Assembly: GCF_014648355.1 (NCBI RefSeq)
Contig: NZ_BMQY01000009.1
Location: 124,001 to 188,000, forward strand
From: Couchioplanes azureus
GTDB taxonomy: Bacteria; Actinomycetota; Actinomycetes; Mycobacteriales; Micromonosporaceae
DNA: 64,000 nt
Direction: 5' to 3'
Part shown: in pieces, positions 58,272 to 64,000 of the stretch
Layout: every line of letters begins with the position of its first letter
How positions within the stretch are numbered: the first letter of the stretch is position 1
Position numbers and translations under genes: made by a program
The notes under the pieces: generated by a model
Seen by the model: only the letters and a program-made list of their open reading frames with translations
Database searches by the model: none
What the model was told of the DNA's origin: nothing

Positions 58272-58856
58272 TCATCCCCCCACGGTCAGCTGGGCACTAC
58301 CCGGCTCCGGTACCACCTCGAGGCGGTCCAGCAGCACCAGGAACGCCTCCGCGTACGGCGACTTCTGGGTGTCCTGCCGTACCCGGTCCCAGTCGATCTG
58401 CTCGCGCAGCGAGCGGGCCACGGGCAGGCCGGTGGCGAAATCGCAGTAGTGCTGGGTGTAACTGAGCAGTTTGTGCACCATCAGCTGGGTCGCCGACAGC
58501 ACGGGCATGCTGATCGCCTCGACCGGGCGCATCACCGTGTCTCGCAGGGTGGCGTCGGTCACCGGCGACTCGACCGGGCGGTAGATCAGGTCCACCATCC
58601 GGCCCTCGTCGTAGACCTTGACCAGCCAGTCCTCCGGCGGCTGCGCCACCTCGAAGCCGACCGCGGACAACTCGGCGAGGGCGCGTTCCTTGTCCTGTTC
58701 ACGGATGAGGAAATCGACGTCGTGATCGCTGGAGTGCCCGCCGTGGGCGTACACGGCGAAGCTGCCACCGAGGGCGAACGGGATCTCGGCCTGCTTGAGC
58801 ACGGAGGCCACCCGTTTGAGCGTGTTCACCAGGCCCTCGTCCACCCGATACGGCAT
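58272..58856 (-). CDS. Nucleotidyltransferase-fold protein
   Basis: 194 residues. IPFALGGSFAVYAHGG, then DHDVDFLI supply the GGS and DxD motifs of the nucleotidyltransferase fold; MVDLIYRP could give the third acidic residue. HKLLSYTQHYCDFATGLPVA follows. Similar to the antitoxin-like or DUF4111/AbiEii-related group, but no toxin partner is evident. First gene of the operon. Confidence 0.75.
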   Translation of the reverse strand: MPYRVDEGLVNTLKRVASVLKQAEIPFALGGSFAVYAHGGHSSDHDVDFLIREQDKERALAELSAVGFEVAQPPEDWLVKVYDEGRMVDLIYRPVESPVTDATLRDTVMRPVEAISMPVLSATQLMVHKLLSYTQHYCDFATGLPVARSLREQIDWDRVRQDTQKSPYAEAFLVLLDRLEVVPEPGSAQLTVGG

Positions 58857-59039
58857 GGCGTCTCCCTGTGTCGATTGATGTCCGTTTCCAGACGGAACGA
58901 CTACCCCTCACGGCCTCGTTCGTAACGCGGGGCACCCGCTGGTCAAGGTCAAATTCAACTACTAGGACCCATTTTGTACGTCCGGAGCGCCCCGTCGCCG
59001 AGGAACCGTCCGTGACACCCGGGGCTACCCTCGGTGGGT

Positions 59040-59834
59040 ATGGTCCCCGGCCCAGCCCTCGTGCCAGCGTCCGCCGCCTCCGTCCAGCGTCCCCGCACCA
59101 TCGCCCTGGTCGGTATCGACGGCTCCGGAAAGACGACCCAGGCGCACCTGCTCGCGGCCGCGCTGGCGGCCCATGGGCTGCCGGCGAGCTACCGCCGCAA
59201 CGCCGGCGGCCGGCGCTGGTTCGGCCGGCTCGCCGCCGCGCTGGGCCGGCGCGACGGCGACCATCTGCTGGGCCGCAAGGCCATGCTGGTGGTCGAGTCG
59301 GTGCTGCGCTGGCTGGCCATCCTGCGTACCCTGCTGCGCCGGCGCCTCACCGGCGAGGTCGCCGTCATGGACCGCTATGCCGTGTGCCAGTACGCCAGCA
59401 TCCGCGCCCACGCCAAGACCCCGCGCCCCGAGCGGCTCAACCGGGCCGAGCGGCGGGCGCGGCTCGCCTACCGGATCTTCCCGCGTCCCGACGTCACCTT
59501 CCTGCTGGCGGTCGATCCGGCGGTCGCCTACGACCGCATCGAGCGCCGCGGATACGACCACGAGGAGATGTCCTACCTGCGGGCGGCGTCCGCGGCCTAC
59601 CGGTCGCTGCCGGAGTACGGCGACTTCGTGGTGATCGACGCGAACGGCACACCGGAGCAGGTCCAGGCCGCCCTGCTGGCCCACCTCCGCGTCCCCGACC
59701 CGCTCGCCCGCCGGGATGCGCCGGTCGCGTCCGGCCCGCCGCCGGCCTCGCACACTCGCGCCGTGCTCGTGGGAGCCGCGGCGCTGACCGCGGCGGTGGC
59801 CGCCCTCACCCTGCAGCTCGCCGAGGTCTTCTAG
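59040..59834 (+). CDS. Thymidylate-kinase-like protein with C-terminal membrane tail
   Basis: 264 residues from ATG 59040. P-loop GIDGSGKTTQAHLLAAAL, DRY motif in VAVMDRYAVCQYASI and a lid-like arginine segment (RAERRARLAYRIFPRPDVT), as in dTMP kinases. Unusual is the end: after a Pro-rich linker a hydrophobic helix VLVGAAALTAAVAALTLQLA closes the protein. It may phosphorylate a nucleotide or another small substrate at the membrane. Confidence 0.75.
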   Translation: MVPGPALVPASAASVQRPRTIALVGIDGSGKTTQAHLLAAALAAHGLPASYRRNAGGRRWFGRLAAALGRRDGDHLLGRKAMLVVESVLRWLAILRTLLRRRLTGEVAVMDRYAVCQYASIRAHAKTPRPERLNRAERRARLAYRIFPRPDVTFLLAVDPAVAYDRIERRGYDHEEMSYLRAASAAYRSLPEYGDFVVIDANGTPEQVQAALLAHLRVPDPLARRDAPVASGPPPASHTRAVLVGAAALTAAVAALTLQLAEVF

Positions 59835-59843
59835 GCGGCGTCG

Positions 59844-60527
59844 CTAGGCCTTGCCGTAGACGGGGATGGTCGCGCCGCTGGTCGGTGCGGACTCGTCGCC
59901 GGCGAGGAAGGCGATCACCCGGGCGATCTCCGCGGGGATGACCCAGCGGGTGTGGTCGGCGTCCGGCTGCTGCCGGCGGTTGAGCGGGGTGTCGATCACG
60001 CTGGGCAGCACGGTGTTCGCCCGTACCCCGTCCTTGCGGTACTCCACCGCGACGGCGTTGGCGAACGCGAGCACCGCCGCCTTGGCGGTGACGTATCCGG
60101 CCGCTCCGGGAAACGGTGCGACGGCGGCACGTGACGAGACACACACCACGGAGCCCCCGCCGGCCGCCACCAGGTGCGGCAGCGCCGCCGCCGTCACCAG
60201 GTACGTGGGCCGCAGGTTGAGCCGCAGCATCGCCTCGAAGTCCTCCACCGGGGTCTCGTGCACCCGGGCGCCCATCGCGAAGCCGCCCACCAGGTTGACC
60301 ACGGCCGTCAGAGGTGCGCCCGGCTCGCCGGCGGCGACCGCGACGGCCCCGGCGGCGTCGTCGGGCACCGTGAGGTCGGCCTCGACGCCCGTCACGCCCG
60401 CGGGCAGCCGTCCCGTCGCTCCGGCCCGTACGGGCGCCACGACGCGCCATCCCGCGTCGCGCAGGGTCTCCGCGACCGCGCCGCCGAGCCCGCCGGCCCC
60501 ACCCGTCACCACCACGCTGCGCTCCAT
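59844..60527 (-). CDS. Short-chain dehydrogenase/reductase
   Basis: 227 residues from ATG 60527 (MERSVVVTGGAGGLGGAVAE). TGGAGGLGG nucleotide loop, NLVGGFAMG (NxxG region), catalytic Ser in CVSSRAAVAPFPG, and YVTAKAAV with Tyr and Lys. Complete classical SDR. Substrate unknown. Convergent with the kinase-like gene 10 bases away. Confidence 0.9.
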   Translation of the reverse strand: MERSVVVTGGAGGLGGAVAETLRDAGWRVVAPVRAGATGRLPAGVTGVEADLTVPDDAAGAVAVAAGEPGAPLTAVVNLVGGFAMGARVHETPVEDFEAMLRLNLRPTYLVTAAALPHLVAAGGGSVVCVSSRAAVAPFPGAAGYVTAKAAVLAFANAVAVEYRKDGVRANTVLPSVIDTPLNRRQQPDADHTRWVIPAEIARVIAFLAGDESAPTSGATIPVYGKA

Positions 60528-61123
60528 GGGCGTCACCGTAGCCGGGGCGGCGACGGCGCGCGCCGGCCCCGCGCCACCCTTGTCGGGGCTGTGTTCTCCA
60601 TCACTGTCCGTGTAGTCAGCCCGGTTGGCGGAAACGACGAGAGAACCCGATGGTCGCCCGGGCGGGGGTCACCCGGACGGGCTAGTGATCTGCGGCGGGA
60701 TGTGCCGCATGGTGTCAGGGGTTCCCCGGCCCCGAGCGGTGCCGGGATCTTCGCCATGGCGTTTGCATCAAGCTTGGCGGCAACCTGTCGATGCTGGACG
60801 TGAACCCAACTGGCTACCGAGCCGTACTGGGTAGTGATGAGCGTCGCAAAGCAATCCGTGACGCCCGTCGCTGTGACGGATGAGGGGCTGATGGTGTCAT
60901 GTATGGGGCGAAGGGTACGCGGCGTTGCGCGCAACCCGCGCCGGACGCGACTCCGAATGCCTTCCCTGGGAGCGCTCTTCAGTAAGTATCCACGCAGCTC
61001 TCAGGTGACGCTCAGGCATTCGTGTCACTTTCGACCCACCAGCCGGAATCAGTGCAGGGCGCCACTTGTTGTGTAGGTGTCAGCACCGCAATGCACGAAC
61101 TGCGGACGTTACGGGGAGGGCTG
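60528..61123. other. Gene-free region upstream of the sigma factor
   Basis: About 595 bases. No reading frame has family support. It probably holds the promoters of the SDR gene (left) and the sigma-factor gene (right). GTTGCGCGCAAC (about 60924-60935) is a 12-bp palindrome. No rRNA, tRNA or riboswitch recognised. Confidence 0.5.
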
Positions 61124-62125
61124 ATGGACGCAGGAATTGCCCGTAACAGGGTTAGTGAAGGCAATGAGGGGACCGTGGGCAACGTGGAGAAGAACACCGT
61201 GATGCGGACGGACGAAGTCGCCGAGGAGCGCGACCTCGTCGGCGTCTACCTGCACGAGATCTCCCGGACGCCGCTTCTGGATGCCGCCAGGGAGGTCGAC
61301 CTCTCCAAGGCAATCGAGGCCGGCCTCTATGCCGAGCACCTGCTCGACAGCGGTGACGTCCGTCGCGGCGTGAGCCGGGAGGAGCTGGAGCGCCTGGTCG
61401 TCGAGGGCGAGCGGGCCAAGGACCTGTTCATCCGGGCCAACCTGCGACTGGTGGTCTCGATCGCACGCCGGTACGTGCGCTCGGGCATGCCGATGCTCGA
61501 CCTGATCCAGGAGGGCAACACCGGCCTGGTCCGCGCCGTGGAGAAGTTCGACTACGAGCGCGGCTACAAGTTCTCGACGTACGCGACGTGGTGGATCCGC
61601 CAGGCGATCAGCCGGGCGATCGCGCAGCAGGAGCGCACCGTGCGCCTGCCCGTGCACCTCGTCGAGGATGTCAACCGGATGCGCAACGTCACCCGCCAGC
61701 TCGTCCGCGAGCTCGGCGCCGACCCGGAGCCGGCGCAGGTCGCCGCGGCGCTGGGCGTGACGGTCGAGCGCGTCACCGAGCTGACCCGCTGGGCCCAGGA
61801 CACCGTGTCCCTGGACACCCCGGTGGGCGACGACGGCGACACGAACCTCGGCGACCTGGTCGCCGACAGCGACGCGCCGTCGCCGGAGGAGATCGTGCTC
61901 ACGGCGCTCGAGCGCCAGCGCATCGAGGGCCTGCTCAACCACCTCGACGACCGGTCGGCGGGCATCATGCGCGCCCGCTACGGCCTCGAGGACGGGCGGG
62001 AGCACTCGCTGACCGAGGTGGCGTCGCGCTTCTCGCTGTCGCGGGAGCGGATCCGTCAGCTCGAGATCCAGGCCCTGGGCCGGCTGCGTGAGCTGGCCCG
62101 CGCCGAGGGTCTGCAGGCCGCCTGA
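61124..62125 (+). CDS. Group-2 sigma-70 factor (SigB/Hrd type)
   Basis: 333 residues from ATG 61124, since GGGGAGGG precedes it. Region 1.2 (DLVGVYLHEISRTPLLDAAR), 2 (NLRLVVSIARRYV, LIQEGNTGLVRAVEKFDY, YATWWIRQAISRAI), 3 and 4 (TLEVASRFSLSRERIRQLE-type TEVASRFSLSRERIRQLEIQ). Lacks the long N-terminal region 1.1 of the principal factor, so it is an alternative, stationary or stress-phase sigma. Two terminators follow. Confidence 0.9.
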   Translation: MDAGIARNRVSEGNEGTVGNVEKNTVMRTDEVAEERDLVGVYLHEISRTPLLDAAREVDLSKAIEAGLYAEHLLDSGDVRRGVSREELERLVVEGERAKDLFIRANLRLVVSIARRYVRSGMPMLDLIQEGNTGLVRAVEKFDYERGYKFSTYATWWIRQAISRAIAQQERTVRLPVHLVEDVNRMRNVTRQLVRELGADPEPAQVAAALGVTVERVTELTRWAQDTVSLDTPVGDDGDTNLGDLVADSDAPSPEEIVLTALERQRIEGLLNHLDDRSAGIMRARYGLEDGREHSLTEVASRFSLSRERIRQLEIQALGRLRELARAEGLQAA

Positions 62126-62160
62126 GCCTGCGACCGCAGCCCACCTCCCCGTCCGACGGA

Positions 62161-62249
62161 CGAAGGCCGGTGTCCCGCAGGGGGCACCGGCCTTCGCCGC
62201 TTCCCACGGCAGACGAAAGGCCGGTGTCCCCTCGGGGAGCACCGGCCTT
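62161..62249 (+). terminator. Tandem terminators after the sigma-factor gene
   Basis: First hairpin CGAAGGCCGGTG / CACCGGCCTTCG (62161-62172, 62185-62196). Second AAGGCCGGTG / CACCGGCCTT (62217-62226, 62240-62249) with inner CCCC-TC-GGGG. The two share almost the same stem, so one arose from the other. They also face the convergent peptidase gene ending at 62277. Confidence 0.85.
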
Positions 62250-62276
62250 CCGCGGTCGTGCGTTATTGCGGCGTGG

Positions 62277-63236
62277 TCATCTCACGCGGCCGTATCCGTA
62301 CGGCGGCATGATGTCGATCGACACCTTGCTGATCGGCTCACCGGGCACCGAGGCGTGGATGATCTGTCCGCCGCCGACGTAGATGCCGACGTGCGCGAGG
62401 GCGCGGTAGAACACCAGGTCGCCGGGCTCGAGCTCGGACCGGTCGATCCGGCTGGTCTCGCTGAACTGTGCCGCGGCGTTGTGGGACAGGCTCTTGCCCG
62501 CCGCGCGCCAGGCCGAGGAGGTCAGGCCCGAGCAGTCGAAGGCGCCCGGACCGGCGGCACCGAACGAGTACGGCTTGCCGATCTGGTTGTACGCGAACGT
62601 CACGGCAGCGCCGGCGTCGCCCGAGATGTCGGGAATGTCGCCGGTGTAGGCCGAGCCGCTCTCGGTCGCCCGGCCGTACGCCGCGGTGCGCATGGCGTAC
62701 AGCTCCTTGAGGTCGCCCTCGATCTTCTTCTTGCGGGCGGCGAGCTCCTTGACCTCGGCCGCCTGCTTGTCCTGGGTGGCCTTGAGGGCGGCCTGACGCT
62801 GGGAGAAGGTCTGCGTCGTCGTCGTGTAGGTGTCGATGTCGCGCTGCCGGCTGCGGGACAGCTGCTCCAGAATGGACATGCGGTCCATCAGGCTGTCGGT
62901 GCCGTCGAGCACGACGTTCATGGTGCCGACCCGGCCGGTCTTGTACGCCGAAGCCGCGATGACCTGCATCTGCGAGCCGGCCGCCTCGAGCGCCGCCTTG
63001 GCGGGCGCGAGCGATGCGGCGAGCTTCTTCTCGTCGGCCTTCGTCTTGTTCAGGCTGAGCCGCATCTTGTTGTACGACTCGACGACGTCCTCGAGCTGGT
63101 GGGACGCCTTCTCGATCTTCTTCGTCAGCTCCGTGGTGGAGGGTGCCGCGTGCGCGGCCGGGGCGACAGAGCTGGAGATCACGATCGCCAGGGCGGCGAC
63201 CACCAGGGTGCGTAGCCTCGTGCGGGCGTGTGGCAA
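62277..63236 (-). CDS. NlpC/P60 peptidoglycan endopeptidase (RipA-like)
   Basis: 319 residues. Signal peptide to about 30 (VVAALAIVISSSVAPAAHAA), a long coiled-coil (about 35-190: TELTKKIEKASHQLEDVVES, QAALKATQDKQAAEVKELAA), then NlpC/P60: catalytic Cys in GAFDCSGLTSSAW, His in LAHVGIYVGGGQIIHA. Cleaves D-Glu-meso-DAP bonds in peptidoglycan at division or germination; the coiled-coil normally keeps it inactive. Preceded by a c-di-AMP riboswitch. Confidence 0.93.
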   Translation of the reverse strand: MPHARTRLRTLVVAALAIVISSSVAPAAHAAPSTTELTKKIEKASHQLEDVVESYNKMRLSLNKTKADEKKLAASLAPAKAALEAAGSQMQVIAASAYKTGRVGTMNVVLDGTDSLMDRMSILEQLSRSRQRDIDTYTTTTQTFSQRQAALKATQDKQAAEVKELAARKKKIEGDLKELYAMRTAAYGRATESGSAYTGDIPDISGDAGAAVTFAYNQIGKPYSFGAAGPGAFDCSGLTSSAWRAAGKSLSHNAAAQFSETSRIDRSELEPGDLVFYRALAHVGIYVGGGQIIHASVPGEPISKVSIDIMPPYGYGRVR

Positions 63237-63257
63237 CGGTACGTGGCCTTTCTTCCG

Positions 63258-63420
63258 CTGTGCCGCCTACCGGGTTAGCTGACGGATTCGGGCGGGAAGA
63301 AGGCCCTACCGCGGAACGCGGATTCACCCCAGGTGCTACTTCGGTGGTTCCCCGGATCGTCGAGGCGGTTGCGGAGCCCCGGGGGAGGGGGTCTCCGTTT
63401 CCGCCGTCGAGACTCGGCGG
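63258..63420 (-). promoter_or_regulatory. c-di-AMP (ydaO/yuaA) riboswitch
   Basis: Read on the minus strand the leader carries the conserved ydaO blocks in order: GCCGAGTC near 63418, GGGGAACCACCGAAG, GGGGTGAATCCGCG with GCGGTAGGGC, and CCGTCAGCTAACCCGGTAGG close to 63270. Spacing fits the two pseudoknotted halves. It ends about 25 bases before the peptidase start and should turn expression down when c-di-AMP is high, as known for actinobacterial NlpC/P60 genes. Confidence 0.88.
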
Positions 63421-63587
63421 CGTCGGCCGGCGCCACCGGTGTGGCTGCGGACCGGACCAACCGCATCAACTTATCGGCGATCGCGATTAACACAAGAGCC
63501 GGAAGAGTGACTTGCGCCGATAATCACAATGATCCGAATGATCCCGATAACCGACCGCGATGCGCTCGATTCGCAGGGTTACTTTCT

Positions 63588-63917
63588 CTATTTCTCCGCC
63601 AGCGCGGCCGCCGGGGCCATCGGCCGTACGGCCCACTTGCGAGTGACGACGTGCTCCGCCCAGAACGACAGCAGCGGCACCGTGCCCGCGAGCATGACGA
63701 GCAGCATCCGGCCGAGCGGCCAGCCCGCACGGCGGCTCAGGTCGAAGGTGGCCACCAGGTAGAGCATGTAGAGGAAGCCGTGGAACGGTCCCACGGTGGC
63801 GACCACGGTGGGGTCGTCACCGGCGTACTTCAGCGGCATGCCCACCAGCACGAGCACGACGAGGACCACGCCGACGATCCAGGCGATGATCCGGTAGCGG
63901 GTGAGGGCTCCCTGCAC
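63588..63917 (-). CDS. DUF3817 membrane protein
   Basis: 109 residues with three membrane helices (IIAWIVGVVLVVLVLVGMPL; VATVGPFHGFLYMLYLVATF; LLVMLAGTVPLLSFWAEHV). The GPFHGFLYMLYL and FWAEHVV motifs define DUF3817. Function unknown. Eleven bases after the gene cut off by the window edge, probably one operon. Confidence 0.88.
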   Translation of the reverse strand: MQGALTRYRIIAWIVGVVLVVLVLVGMPLKYAGDDPTVVATVGPFHGFLYMLYLVATFDLSRRAGWPLGRMLLVMLAGTVPLLSFWAEHVVTRKWAVRPMAPAAALAEK

Positions 63918-63928
63918 GATCCACGTCC

Positions 63929-64000
63929 TTACTTGATGCCGCTCTTGCGTCCGGGGTAGTCGCCCGGCCGCGCCCCGGGGTGGGCGTTGAGCCAGGCGAG
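63929..64000 (-). CDS. C-terminal end of a gene, cut by window edge
   Basis: Minus-strand frame ends at 63929 with TAA after LNAHPGARPGDYPGRKSGIK; only about 23 residues are in the window. Family cannot be judged. The basic, Gly/Pro-rich tail lies in the same orientation as the DUF3817 gene. Confidence 0.55.
   Translation of the reverse strand, partial: LAWLNAHPGARPGDYPGRKSGIK

Noticed and set aside
60533..60934. 133-residue minus-strand frame upstream of the sigma factor
   Set aside because: Would overlap the SDR promoter, lacks a ribosome site and has no recognisable fold.

Overview
The window is high-GC actinobacterial DNA. Gene content points to a Micromonosporaceae-type genome (Actinoplanes or a relative): a four-gene conservon, paired lipoprotein L,D-transpeptidases, a c-di-AMP riboswitch in front of an NlpC/P60 peptidase, a GPGG small membrane protein and a group-2 sigma factor. 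This assignment is inference from gene content; no species-level marker is present.

Bases 1 to about 20450 are most of an actinomycete integrative and conjugative element (AICE), inserted at the 3' end of a tRNA-Lys(CTT) gene on the minus strand. Its left end lies outside the window. From left to right it carries: a membrane-anchored protein; a GntR-type repressor overlapping a GNAT gene, with operator-like repeats; a dense run of small, translationally coupled genes including a DUF2637/Spd-like membrane protein, a mini zinc-finger protein, a NUDIX hydrolase, a lipoprotein and a DUF3307-like membrane protein; an FtsK/TraB-type DNA translocase broken by a one-base frameshift; a cluster of GGTAGCGG repeats just behind it (candidate TraB-recognition/clt site); membrane and hypothetical genes; a decayed N-terminal fragment of a prim-pol replication gene; a regulatory cassette (HTH plus zinc-finger regulator, membrane protein) with about 1.36 kb of unusual non-coding DNA; the intact prim-pol gene, a small gene and a P-loop ATPase; twelve ATCTCCGC/GCGGAGAT iterons (candidate replication origin); then xis and int. 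Several GC-rich hairpins punctuate the gene cluster.

Bases 20530 to 64000 are chromosomal. 20.7-23.7 kb: two tandem L,D-transpeptidase lipoproteins and a small lipoprotein. 23.7-26 kb: small stress and signalling genes (SnoaL-like, PRC-barrel, response regulator, DUF2750, GNAT). 26-28.6 kb: a flippase joined in frame to a condensation-like acyltransferase. 28.8-31.5 kb: GrpB, CorA and a WYL regulator. 31.6-37.3 kb: a STAS-HATPase fusion, a GH20 hexosaminidase, a CYP152-like P450 and an M48 peptidase. 37.5-39.6 kb: a Pro/Thr-rich envelope protein and two related proteins. 39.8-44.3 kb: the conservon cvnABCD. 44.6-48.9 kb: a lactonase, a solute-binding/VWA protein and a SpoIIE-type phosphatase. 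49-55.2 kb: a MarR regulator, xylA, xylB, an MFS transporter and a convergent GH13 glucosidase, which together look like a pentose/oligosaccharide utilisation locus. 55.2-64 kb: HD, MHYT and GPGG proteins, a metallophosphoesterase cluster, a membrane-tailed thymidylate-kinase-like protein, an SDR, a sigma factor with tandem terminators, riboswitch plus NlpC/P60 endopeptidase, a DUF3817 protein and one gene cut by the window edge.

The most notable content is the AICE: two different iterated-repeat arrays placed where a transfer site and a replication origin would be expected, and evidence that its replication module was rearranged or replaced.
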